Origin: Sipunculus nudus
Taxonomy: Eukaryota; Annelida; Sipuncula; Golfingiida; Sipunculidae
DNA: 64,000 nucleotides
Assembly: GCA_026874595.1 (NCBI GenBank)
Contig: CM049316.1
Coordinates: 41,309,695 to 41,373,694 of the forward strand
Direction of reading: 5' to 3'
Shown: positions 12,530 to 26,300 of the stretch, piece after piece
Position numbering within the stretch: position 1 is the first letter of the stretch
Layout: each line of letters begins with the position of its first letter
Program-made: the position numbers and the translations under genes
Notes under the pieces: generated by a model
What the model saw: only the letters and a program-made list of their open reading frames with translations
Database searches by the model: none
What the model was told of the DNA's origin: nothing

Positions 12530-13925
12530 AAAATACAGGTGGCTCCACCAGTCTGCAGAAACTAATAAAAACACTTTATGGTCAATATCCATGCAAAGAA
12601 GCATGGTGGTCTGTGGATAAGTTGTTCAGATACTTCAGCTTTTGTATCAAATTTTCCATTATTCTGAGGGATACTTTGGAGTCCTATAGCTTGGAGGATA
12701 TGGGTAACAGAGACCTAATTTCAGGTTTCCACAGACACTTTTCATGGGCCTCCTTGCATGACAAGAATGAAGATTCTAGGTCCAGTTGTTACAATTTGTG
12801 CCCTGTTGACAGATAACCACATCTTTAAAGGTCTCAAAAATAGAGAAAACAGTTTGTAAAAATTTGAAAAAATAAATAGAGGTGGCGCACCCAGTCTGCA
12901 GAAACTGATGAAACATCTCATGATCAATATGTATGCCAAAAATCATTACCATCAGTGATGTAGTTAATGAGATATTGAAGTTTTTGTATCAAATTTTCCA
13001 TTATTCTGAGCTGTAATTTGGAGTGCCATAGCTCAAAGGATATAGGTAACAGAGATCTAATTTCTGGTGTCCATGGAGTCTTATCATGGGTCTCTCAGAA
13101 TGTCAAGAATGAAGATTCTAGGTCCAGTCTTTATGATTTGTGCCCTGTTAACAGATGTCCACATTTTTAAAAGTCTCAAAAATAGAGAAAAAATCGTAAA
13201 AAAATCGAAAAATACAGATGGCGCCACCAGTCTGCAGGAACTGATGGAACATCTCATGATCAATATGTATGCCAAAAATCATGACCAACAGTGATGTAGT
13301 TAATCAGATATTGAAGTGTTTTTATGAAATTTTTGACTATTCTGGGGGGGTACTTTGGGGCCCCATAGCTCGAAGGATATGGGTAACAGAGACCTAATTT
13401 CTGGTTTCCATGGAGACTTTTCATAGGTCTCTCAGAATGTCAAGAATGAAGATTCTAGGTCAAGTCTATATGATTTGTGCCCTGTTAACAGATGTTCACA
13501 TTTTTAAAGGTCTCAAAAAATAGAGAAAACAGTTTGTAAAAAAAATCAAAAAATATAGGTGGCGCCACCAGTCTGCAGAAACTGATGAAACATCTCATGA
13601 TCAATATGTATGCCAAAAATCATGACCATCAGTGATGTAGTTAATGAGATATTGAAGTTTTTGTATGAAATTTTTCACTATTCTGGGGGGTTCTTTGGGG
13701 CCCCATAGCTCAAAGGATATGGGTAACAGAGACCTAATTTCTGGTTTTCAAGGATATTTTCATTCACCTCTCAGAATGTCAAGTTACAAGATTCTAGGTC
13801 CATCGGTTACGATTTGTGCCTGGTTAACGGACAGACAGATGGACAGATGGACAGATAGACAGACGGACGACAGACAAAGAGTGATAGCTATAGCTCAGCA
13901 TGACTGAAAGTCAGCTGAGCTTAAA
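12530..13925. repeat. ~340-bp tandem unit element ending in a hairpin
   Basis: Four units, each with a GGTGGCGCCACC-like site followed by AGTCTGCAGAAACTGATG (sites near 12538, 12882, 13215 and exact at 13558). It ends with (GACAGACG) runs and the hairpin AGCTCAGC ... GCTGAGCT near 13890-13921. Confidence 0.85.
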
Positions 13926-14173
13926 AGGCTATAACATGGATAAATTCAATGACTGTAGCTCTACAGGATGTCAATATGGATGTTCTAGCCATAACATAGT
14001 AGAGTGTAAACACTGGACTGAATAAAAAAGTGCAATTAATTCTTCTATTATAATCTTTAAATTTGAGCATTAAAATAAAATGCACTTTGACTATGACCTT
14101 AATCTCTTTTCTTCTCCTCTCCTCTCTCACTCTCTCTCTCTCTCATAACCAGCACCGTAGTTTGCTTCATGTA

Positions 14174-14345
14174 TTAATCCAGGAAAATTTTTCCAGGATT
14201 CAATAAATTCTTTGGATCCAGTGCTCCTTTCAGCTGCTGCATGACTTCAATAGCTGTTGACCCGACTTCTTCTAACAGCAGCTGTCGTTTACCGATGCCT
14301 ATTCCATGCTCCCCTGTGCATGTTCCTCCAAGTGCTAAAGCCTGC
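14174..14345 (-). CDS. LDHD: LDHD exon 12, C-terminus and stop
   Basis: Encodes [20 protein letters not shown], then [20 protein letters not shown] and [16 protein letters not shown], then TAA. The acceptor is CTACAG. The preceding intron, 8.5 kb, is among the longer introns of the gene and hosts the two nested genes and a TIR element. Confidence 0.96.
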
Positions 14346-17300
14346 CTGTAGGAGTATAAAATAAATCATCATTTGACATCTGATTATAATATTATATATA
14401 TATATATCATATGATTTGATTGTCACTGTTCAAGACCTGTACATGGCCAATGTTGCATGCAGAGTCATATTATCTACATATATGCAAATACATATGCATA
14501 AACAGTCTGTCAAACACATTTTTATACATACATGAAGACAGACATATACCACTGTTTTGTTCATTTTTTAGAGGTTTCAGTGTTGCAATCTTGTATTTTG
14601 GTCATTTTAAAAATTCCATATTTTGATACATCAAGTTGACAAACATTAGACAGAATTTATGATTATCAACACATTTTTGTCCATTTCAGATTCATTTTTG
14701 AAAATTTCACTGAACTGCAAATATAGCAGATTTGAAAGCACAGTGAACATAAAGCCAACATTGGTTCATATGGCACTCTGTACTTTTAATTCAATTTAAC
14801 ACTCTGGTATTAATTCAATCCCACAATGCCTCATTCATCTGATTTTAACCTAGCTCACTGGGCTCAATCTTTCTACTTACTAGTCAGGAGCAATAAGGTA
14901 TGGTGAGAGATGAGGTTTAATATATTTGACAAAAAGCTAATAGTACAAGTACAAGAACAAGAATAGTACAAGAATTTTGTCATCAATTCTAAATCAACAA
15001 AGAGAATTAATAATCATTATTTTTACTGATGCTGGATGAAAGACTGTTCTTATAACTAAACCCTTGCTAGTATTTTACAAGTGTTACTATTTTGGACAAT
15101 AAGCTGCTTTTTTGTATATTTACTTGATAATCTTTTAAATATAGTTGTTTCTGATTATATCATTTTATAATAATAAGTATTTCAATACTTGTATAAAACA
15201 ATATTTGGACTGTAATGTGAAGATGTAATGGTTAATACAATTAAAATATGATAATATGAGACAACCTCTAGATCTGGATTATGTGTTGGCTCTGATAAGA
15301 GCCGTTGGGCCATCATGTGGCAGACCAGGCTGGCAGGTGGACAGTCACACATTGTTAATTTCTTCAGAAACATATGTCCACCTCCATTAGGTCCAGATCC
15401 AGCTCAGTACTGTACAGTAGACATTCCAGCTTGTCAATTTCCGTTGCCAGGTTACAGGCATACTCAAACAGCATGGTCCGCAGCCCCTCAGCTACAGTGA
15501 TGTTGAGCTTTATAGTGTAGCGGAATGCTTTCTGGTTGGCTGCCACAGCACGCTGGTAGCGTACTTCGTGAGCCTCAAGGTAGTTGTTGAGCTGGATAAG
15601 TCGTTGGCATGCTGCCTGGAACTTGGAATTCATGATGTCTAACTGGAACCTCAGATGCCTGCATTCTTCCAGAGTGTCATCAAACTTGGCTAAATCCATG
15701 CTGGTATTCAGTTCAGACTCCATCATGTCTCAGGGGTGATGTAGTTAAAGTTGATGTGTATAGCTTGCAGATAAGATGCTTCCTCAAATGTAGAAAGACT
15801 GGTACTGAAGATTTAGCCACTGAGTGAAACTTTATATACTTTCATTTTGGCAGCAGAGGAGTACTGAGCAGTAAATGATAGCTGCCAGCATGAGCTCCTG
15901 CACTGCATGATCTCTTCTGGTTGAGTAACACTGAGTAGATAGAGAACCCCCAACATGGTGCTGACAGGAAACCCCATGTTCCAAGATTTCTCCCAGTGAG
16001 TAATGTTGAGTAGCTAGTGCTGCACTCACCACCAGAGGGAGCTCCTATCGGGTGTCAGGTATATGACATGGAAACCCCTATGACAGTTTTCTCTCAGGGT
16101 GTTATGGCTGATTTGCTTGTATTTGGAGAAGGGGAGGGGGTTTTCCTGAATGACCTCCATAGTCAATTGTGACCTGGTGTTGACATCAAGTGATTAACTC
16201 CTAATTAGTGTTCACTCAGGTATGAGGTGAACAAATTATTCTCCCCTGAAGAGTCCAAGGTTAATGAAGTTATTCAGGTGTGACATGACAATCATCATAT
16301 TCTCATTTCTCTTTTAATTTTATCAGTGGATTTTGGCTACATCTTCCTTGTAATATTTTGTAATAAACTTTATAATTTAGGGAGCTCTGTCACATTTGTC
16401 TTGTACATAAAACAGACTGTTTCACCACAGATACACACCATGACTGTTCTGTAATCGATGACTAATACAGGCTTTACTGCTTAGACTAGAGTAATCTGAG
16501 AAAATGATTTTCATTTGGTGTTGAGGTACGGACATTTGTTATCATTTAAACAGCTACAAGATGCCAAAGGGACAAAAATAACAGATAATTTAGATTTATT
16601 ATATTAATTATAATGTATGATATAAAAGAACACTTCATTATGTATCAATCCACAGAAATTTTGTCATCTGTGTTACATGTTGTCTGAACTACCACCTCTT
16701 ACTTTCATTTTTTTTTTTGCCATTATGTTATTATTTTTTTTTATTGAACATATGGTACAAATACAATAACTGAACATATAAAACACACAGTATTACATCA
16801 TCATACGATACACATACAACACACATCCATACATGAAAACAGGAATAATAGGGTTGATGCATTAACTGGATGTACATAAATAAATACAGACAGGGTACAG
16901 TACAATTATACTGAATTAACTGTTAGTGAAGTTTAAGTTTTATATAATTGATATTATGTGTTTCAGCAATGGTTTTCCTCTAAATATGTACTTTTGTATT
17001 GTTTCCACTTCCAGCCATGTATTGCCATTTTACCTTTGGCTCTAGCTATGTTCTCTTCTATTTTACATATCTGTGATACATAGTTTGTACACATACAGAA
17101 AGTAGGAATTTTCTCTATACATGTACATATGTATATGAATTGTTTAAAGAGTAATAACAGAGTATCTAGAAGGGTGATGTTAGTTTATTCTGATACTGAG
17201 AGGTTCCCCACAGTATCTGATGGATAGAAGGTAAAATTCCAGTTGGCCCATTCACAATTATCTATTCCCTTTTTGTTTTCTTTCCACATCAAGGCTGTTT

Positions 17301-20300
17301 TTCTTTTTGGTGTAGATTTATATCCTTTTTATTTCTACAATTATCACCATATATTTACAAAAAACACATAAATATCAGTGTGTTATGATATTGAACATGA
17401 TATTCTTTGATTATTAAAATATTATTTGAAAATAACATAAAACACCACCTTACCAGAGGTAACAAACTTGTTATCTATTCATGTATATTTTCATGGACTC
17501 AGTACAGCCACCATATTCATGAGAAGAAACACATGCCCATATACTGTGGTTGTCTTCTTATTTGCAGTGGTTTCAAATTCGCGATATTCGCGGTCGCTCC
17601 CTGACCGCGAAAATGAAACCGCGCAGTTTTGAATGCACATATACCAGACCATAATCATTAATTTCAGAAGCTGCCGATAGTTTGCGACAGTTGATATTTA
17701 TCTTCAGCTATGTAGTGATTGTCGATCGAGCCTGGTGCATATACGATAAATGATTCAGGGAGAATGCTGGGCCCATTTTAAATAATATCGGTTGGCTTTG
17801 ATGCAAAAAACCGGGACCCTTTGCAGGTGCGTGCTAACTCCGGCGGACGCACCCGGGAGTTATTCCTTTCCCCCAGCACATGACTGGAAAGTGTCAATGC
17901 CCGCTGGGCAGTAATATTTAAAAATTATGTGTATGTGTGCCAAGTTAGATGACATCCAGTGCCGCTTAAAAATGAATATTGAGTAGAAGGTACTCGTTCA
18001 CATTGTGCCGTATTTAGTCATGTTAATGAATAAAATTTGCCACTAAAGTAGTGAACATAGCCGCTAGGGTTGTGTCATCTTGTAATTGTATAAAAGACTA
18101 ATTCTGTGAAATCATGACGCGCCAAACGATGTATGATTGGCTAGTGATGACGTGAGTTTTGAATATATTTGAAAGGTCGCAGTCCATGTTGGGGCCAAAG
18201 TGCCTTAAAACAGTGGAATATTATGTTTTGCTTCAGATTTTAACCGTGAGAAACTGAATACGGTTCCTTCTTACACCTATATGGAAGTAATTAGCAACAT
18301 ATATAAACGGCATTCAAATTATTCTGGGCACATCCCTGCCTTTGATACTGAAACAAGGGGGCTACCTACAGGCGTCCCTTGTTGGTTGAGCAGGTGATTA
18401 CGACTCGACTTTTAATTAACAGGAGTAAGATACCTTTATCAAGACAGTTTCCCTAAACAAACTTAATATACCGTTTTGTAGTTACAGGTTGGTTTCTCGA
18501 CACACCTTAATAACATTTGAGTTGTTTTTAATGAGCCTCGGCCCTGAACTAATTACAGCCAGCGGGGTCAATGCTTCCCGCAGGGGTCGGCTTAGCCGTC
18601 TGTGAATGTTCGAATATGCGATATCCGGGCAGAGAAATAGGAGACCTAGATAATAGTGAAATCGCCGGTAAATGAAACTATTTTTGATAATGAAATACAC
18701 TACTAGACCAATGATAGAGCGCGAAAAAGGAACCCCGTGAAACTTTTAAAAATATAAAAACCGCGAAAATTCAGCCCCGCCAATATAAAGGCAACCACAG
18801 TAAATAAACACAAAACACACACGTGGCAAAAAATGTTAGAAGCAGAAATCAGAATCTAAAAATTTGATCTCCCTAAACTTGTTTGACCCCTCATGCCATG
18901 GCAAACACAATGCAGTTACCATGATAAACCCCCTGGCCTAGCACAAGGTATTGTTAATTTTGAAACTGAGAATTAGTAAATATTTTTACTGTAAGGAAAT
19001 TTTACTTAGAAAGGTTATGAAGAATATCATCATATATTAATTTTAATATTGTGGGACCAATTTTTTTTACCGAAAACTGTAACTGACATGATATATATAT
19101 ATATACTGAAATTTTTAAATTACATATATATATATCATGTAATTTAAAAATTTTAGTAAAGTGATTGATGCCTCCACCAAACCCATCAGACATATTTTCA
19201 TTAATCACTTACAGTCAGGCCTTGCTGAGCAGAAACCCTCCCCAAAGCATTCCCTACACATCAGTGACTCCCTTGCATCTAAGGAAAACCCACTCTATAG
19301 AGAGACATTTACAACTCAAATACTTTCCCTGGTCAGACCAAACAAGCTGTTATATGAGATTTATGACAATATTATATTGTTCTCCATTTTTGATTTCATG
19401 TTCATGTGGCTCAAAGTTTAACGATACAATCATAAAACACAATATGGGATGATTATTAGAAATATTATAATTATAATGATATAAGCTCCACCATTATGTT
19501 ATATAGTAGGAAGGATGGGGATTTGTCCTTATGTTTACAGCACATACAGTTCCTGATGTACATGGCATCCAAGACAATATGATATACATGGAACCTCATA
19601 AAATAACATATTTTGTGTCCTACAATTCAACAAGGAAAACATTTTATTTACTTTGTGACATTATCTCCATTTATACAGACTTAAAACAGGCCCTAATGTT
19701 GGGCTATTATTTTGTCTGATTACATTGAGAGGGAAGCCTATATGTGGGTGACCAGCTGACTAGCTTGAAATATTTCTTAATAAACAAATATGCCATCTCC
19801 TACTTCATAGCAATAATATAATTATTTGAGGGTAGAAAAATGGGTATTATTACTATTACTGATAAGATAACACTACTCTTAATGATACTGATCAACTCAC
19901 TTTGATGCCCTATTTTCGCCAAACCTTAGAGTGAAGAACCTATTTTAAATTCAAAATACTGGAGTTAAAAAAGAAAATGCATGATCAGCTTTTTAGTTAC
20001 CCAGATGACCATGTTTTATCTGGGAATGATGGAGATGTAATTATAAACTCCACAGATATAAACCAGAGACCCATGGGTCAGGGCTTCCATTGATTCATAT
20101 ACTGTGCATGATAATGGGTAACAAACCAAACATTGAAATTTAGGTGGTGAAACCTGGGGGTTAAAATCACATGTCAGTCATGTGATGAGCATGTCTGTAA
20201 AATCTGGTGAAGATAGCAGTAGTTTTTTTTATATTTGATCAAATAATGGGGTAGGACGGATGGATGGACAGACAGATGTGGACCCTTTTAGTAGTATGAC

Positions 20301-23300
20301 GGTGGACTAATAAAATAAATTATTATTATTATTAAATAATTATTCATGCCTTCCTCCTCTGCTCAGTGCATTAAATCTTGAATTATTATGCCTCTGCCTG
20401 GAGTTTACTGCAGGCATCATGCTTTCCTCTTGGTTGGTCAATGAATGATTTAACTGTTAACAGCTTTACTCATAATGTCAGGGGTGGATCCAGGATTTAG
20501 AAAAAGGGAGGGGGTCCAACTAAGGTGAACTAATGAAAAACCTAAAAAAAAAAAGATCACCAGTTCCGGAAAAGGGGGGTCCAGGCCGCAAAATTTTGTC
20601 TGAAACCCTTAAAAAAATATGGACCCCCTGGACCCCTCCCCTGAATCCACTTCTGAAATGTTATGAATATATTTGGATGAACTTTTGTTAAGTGTTAGGG
20701 TATCAGCCAAGGAATGACCTACTGATTTAAAAGTCTTCAATACCATTGTGAGATTGGGCAATTTTTTTTTATCCAGCAGGCTTGAACCCATTCATGAGGG
20801 GCTGCTTTTTTTCAACAGCTCACATGTTAGTGAACTGTGACACCAGTAGAACACTAGAAAGTTTTAATACAGGACCCTGGTGGAGGCATTCATGTAGGCT
20901 GAGACTGCAGATCTAGTTTTAAATATAAAATTTGAATCTTTCTTTTATTAAGCTTAATCGGTTACAGATTCAACACATGAATCAAGTCACTCTTTTCAGC
21001 TTTGTATTCATTAATCTTTTATCTTTTAATGAAGATCTTTATGCTATCAATACCAAAAGGTATTTGTGTGTATGCATTGTGGGGTTTATATTAAATGAGT
21101 CTTCTTATGAGCAATTAAGTGGATCAACATCAACATCAACAACTTTTATTAGCCTGAGCTAGGGAAAATGTATGCTTAACAAATATTTTTTTTAACACAC
21201 ATGCTAACAAGCTACAAAGTACTGAAATCATCAGAATATGAAATTACTATTTATAATCAATATTTAAACCATTTATCAACATTCAAGCTTTCAACTAAAA
21301 TAATAATAATGAATAGTTTACTGGCAACAATCATAACAATGCAGGTGGCAGGCTTAGATATATTATTTCAAGACATATACAATATTAGTTGGAGATAATG
21401 TCATGGGACAATGTATAAGGCACTTAAGTGAAATATAAAAATTTGATTAAGGACATCTGCAACCAAAATTCAATGATACTATGATGATTTCTGACATACA
21501 GTGAATTAACAGGTGCCTACACTGTAGTCACACTTGAGCAACTTCATCACCTGGGCACAGGTATCTCAGACCAGGCTGAACACTAATTAGGAGCTACTCA
21601 TAGTGTGTCGAATTCTATCCAGGTGGGCTACACCCCATCCTCCCAACTCAAGCAAATCTGCCATGACACCCTGTGAGAAAACTGTCATGGGGATTTCATG
21701 GGAAAACCCTGACATGTGCTGGCAGCACCCCCTGGTGGTGAGTTCAGTACTCTCTACTCAGCATTACTCACTGGGGTAATTCATGACCTGCAGGGTTTCA
21801 TGTCACACCCCATAGGGATTGTCTCCATCTACTCAGTCTTACTCAGGCAAGGGAGGTCATTCAGTGCAAGAGTGCTGGCAGATATTAACTGCTCACTAAA
21901 TCTCTGCTGCCAAATAAACTTTTTCCATTATATAAGCTTCACTCTACTGTCAGACCTTCAGTATCAATTTGCCGACATTTGAGAAAGCATCTTATCTACA
22001 GATATCTTCATCTATCTGCATCATCTGTGCAACATTATGGAGTCTGCACTGAGTACCAGCATGGAAATCCACATGCTCGACCACTTCACAGTGGCTGAGT
22101 CAAGCAACCTGAGGTTCCAGTTAGACATAATGAATTCCAAGTTTCACGCAGCGTGCCGACGACTGATCCAGCTCAAAAACTACATCGATGCCCAAGAAGT
22201 CCGCTACCAGCGAGCTGTTGAAGCCAAGCAGAAAGCATTCCGCTACAAAATCAAGCTGAACATCACCGTCGCTGAGGGGCTTCAAACCATGCTGTATGAG
22301 TATGCCTGTAACCTGGCGACTGAAATTGACAAGCTGGAATGTCTGCTTGACCTGGATCTGATGGACACTGACACTTATTTCTAAAGAAATAAGCTCCGCC
22401 CACAGCCAGGTCTGCCAAAGATTGGCCCAAAGGCTCTTGTCAGAGCCAACACAGAATCAAGATCTAAAGGTTGTCACATGATTTAGCATCAAATCTTTGT
22501 GATGAACTAAACATCTCCTATTATAGTTCCAAATTCTAACTGCCCTAAAATAACCATAACAAAACAGATATGTGACATATTATTAAATCTATTCCCATAG
22601 TTGTACAATAGGAAAATCTGGAATTTGGAATCAGATAGATTAGAATCTTAGATAAGTATTACTTTTTTTTTAGATTTCTATGCAGCAGTTCCATATATAA
22701 GCTTTCATCCTATTGAATAGTGTTAAATTGTAAATCAATTAATCTACTAATGAAGATGGAATAATCAAGTGACCCAAAATCATCTTATTTGATTGATATG
22801 ATCTCTATCCTCAACAGATTTTCACTGACCTTGCCATCCTAAATGCTAGCTGCTTGGCCTGGTCTAGCTCCTTGGGATCATCAGGGTTGACTAGAAGGAT
22901 TGTGTGAAAGTTCCCATCCCCAACGTGGCCAACAATGGGACCTGAAAAAAAAGAAAAACTGCCATTCAAGGAAACACTTGGACCCTTCTCCACTGGAAGT
23001 TTTTAATATGAACCAAACAGCTGTGGGCATCTGCAATGAGCTGCTTTCGCACCAACAGCATTCATATTCAACAGATATATATGCAACAACAGCACATAAT
23101 AAATGCAGAACATGAAATATCTGATTTTTTAAAAGTAAACTTCATTTTGTGAAAATGCCTCATAAATAAACCAAGGTATAATATGCATATACAGTAAAAC
23201 CTGTCTAATCCAGACAGTCAAGGGACTGACATATTTTGTCTTTAATAGCCAGATGTCCTTATTAGGCAGGTTTGCAATTAAATGTCATGGAGATAACATA

Positions 23301-26300
23301 CATTTAAGAAAAAGTTTTTTTAACATGCATTGGCATATATATAAATATATATATATAATTATATATGTTATTTTAAGTGCATAAAAGTAAAACAGGACTT
23401 CTCTTACAACATATAAAATCACATACATGTGTATAACATATATACAGTATGATGAAAATGTGACAAACTAAGTATGAATAGCCATGCAGATAATATTACT
23501 AGTCATACTTGGCTTTATTTGACACAGAATATCATTTTGACTTACCAAGACTATAATTCTTTCATTAATTCTGGGCTTCGCACAAACAAAGGCCTTGCAT
23601 TAATGAACTGTGTGATGAGCAGTGAAGCGGGAAGCCCTGGCCTCGACATGGTCAACTGTGAAAAATCACTGCATTAATTGGTCACTGGCCCCTCCCAGCC
23701 TGTGCTAACTAGGAAGTATGAGCACATCAAACCATGACATACGCAAAGAGAAATAAGTCAAAAATGTTGTGACAGGTCTCGTGGTCTTTGATTTTGTTAC
23801 AGACAATAGATCACAGAATTTGGCGGACCTTGCCGGCAGACACTCGACCTATCAATCCAGTATCCGTATTTGTCAGGTTGATTTACCATGAAAACGCTCA
23901 CTGGACCCTGCATCAGCTGTCAGTAGTCCACATTAGGCAGGTGTCCACCCCAGACAGGTTTAACCTATACATAACATATATGGAAAATTTAAGGGACTTA
24001 TATATTGTGTCTGAAATAGCCAGTTGTCCACCTTAGAGAGGTGTCTGCAAGACCAGGTTGAACTGTATATATTAACCTTTATTTAAATTTCAAACATCAT
24101 TGCTTGCCTGACCGCAGGAGTGATTTAACTGATGGGACAGTCCATGCACTATGCACCAGTGATTTTGTTAAGTGATTGAACAAAACTTAACTATAAAATT
24201 TTACAAAATTCAAATAGTTGCAAATGATGGCTGCATTATATAACAGATTATGAAAGGTTTAATGTATCTATAGTCAAAGTCTCTAAATATTCGGCTAGTG
24301 GCTTATAAAGCAAAAAAGATATGGATGGTTTAATAAATGTAAGGCATGAATAAATTACAACTTCTGCTAAATTAGACTTATCATATAGTCAGAAAAGTAT
24401 TACTTGTTTTCCATTAAATGTTCCCATATTTTAAGCCACCAGTTTAGGTCTGGCATATACACAGGCTCAGTTCATACAAAACTTTACTATAGTTCCACTC
24501 AGTTCTTGAACATTGACTCTCTGAGACTTATTTAACCCCTCCCCTATCAATCACAAAAACTGACGACTTAACTGAAATTCATGAGACATTCAAGGACCTG
24601 ATCTTTATATTAAAATTCATGGCTTTAAAGGCTTTTAGGAACTTGAGGAAACCTAGTATTTCCTGTCTAGCTGTAACAATGTGATAAACAAGATTTTGTC
24701 GGACAATGGCCCTCAGAGGGCCCCGCATTTCTGGTAGTGCTGGACTACCGTAAATTTCCGCATATATGTCAAGAAATTTGCTCCTAAAAAATAATCCAGG
24801 AATGGGGGGGTCGCCTTATGTGCGGGTCTAAGCCTGACAGTCCAAATTTTACCCAGACTTCGTCAAACTGCTGACATGAATGTCCATCTGACGCAGATAG
24901 GACGTGCCTAACGCTCATCAGATGTTCGATTCCGGGGATGTCGGGTACAGAGGCCCTTTCAGTCATTAAATACTGTGGAATAAGACTTCCATACTATATT
25001 TTTCAAGGTTGGCCATTTACGCTGTCCTTTTTAATTGGGTAATGTGGTTTATCAAAATTCATGCAATAAACCTGGATGCTGACAACGTGACCCCGCGCCT
25101 AGTTATAATTAAAGAACTTAATTCATGGGCAATTGAACATGGGTGCTAGAGGCAAGAGTATTGCGTAATCAATTGGGGTTTTATCAATGGCATCAACCTC
25201 TGTGTATTTGACATCAAAGTCTGTTTAAGAATTGCTCGGCAACAACATTTGATGCTTGCACAAGTGAGCAAACACGCAATTGACCACGGGCCGCTGTTTG
25301 TGAACAGGTGACAAAAGGCAGGCAAACTCGGGTGAACTTCAAAGCCATTTTCCCACTGACACAGGTCATGGGTTTTTAGAGCGCAATGGTTTCATAACTG
25401 TTTTTCCTAACAATTAAAATGCTGAGAATTAGCTTTGAATTAAATGCCATGACGATAGCCATGACCTGCATATAATTTTGGTTGCCCAAACAGGTCAGAC
25501 ACGTGTTCCATTCAGTCAGCTATCGTATCGAGTAGCTGATAAATCTGCAGTCTGTAAAGTACTGGGCTTTAAAATACAAAACCATGAACGGATATCATAT
25601 TTTCATTCACAGGTAATCAATTTTGAACATTGACGAAGATTATTTTATTTGATCCACTGTCAGATAAGCAGAAAAAAAAACTTGAGCTGGATCGTTGATT
25701 CTATTATTCATTTTTCTTCACGCAACATTGGCATCACCTGACAGGAATATAGTTGACTTTTTTTTTTTATAGTGGAGACAAATAAACGCTTGTTCTGAAA
25801 GGTGTAAAATGAAAGCTATTTAGTCTTACATTATATACCTATTCATAACACTTGAAGAGCAAATCTTGTTCATTTTTATGCATAGAAAATAAAATTCAAA
25901 CACAAAATAATGTGAATTCAGTATCTCCCCTTTCTACTAAGCAGAAACGGTCTCCTTGATGTTTGGTTGTCAATTATTCATTTATTTTCATGCAACAGTG
26001 GCAACATCTTCCGGGAAAACATATGACTATTTTTATTCCGTTGGTATAAAGTATTGTCGGTTCTCAAAGCTAATATGGAATTATGTCTGTAACTATATAG
26101 ACTTACGTATATATACTTACTCATATCATACTTACATAGATACTTATTTATAACACTCGAGAAACACCTTTGTTCATTTGAAAGCGACAAGAAGTGAACC
26201 CATGTTAATATTGTCACCTACATTGTCACACAGCTGGCCTTCCCAGGGGTTTCACTTTCAGCTATAAATCACGGCGTCCAGTGGGTTTGATCTTCATTGA

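Larger units (their letters stand above)
15265..16290 (-). repeat. Inverted duplication arm A
   Basis: This arm contains gene A with its promoter and 3' end. It is homologous in reverse to 21500-22485, including non-coding ends such as CACTAATTAGGAG at the distal edge and AGCCAACACA after the stem-loop. Confidence 0.8.
21500..22485 (+). repeat. Inverted duplication arm B
   Basis: This is the partner of 15265-16290. The arms are divergently oriented, so the promoters face each other across about 5 kb that includes a TIR element. Confidence 0.8.
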
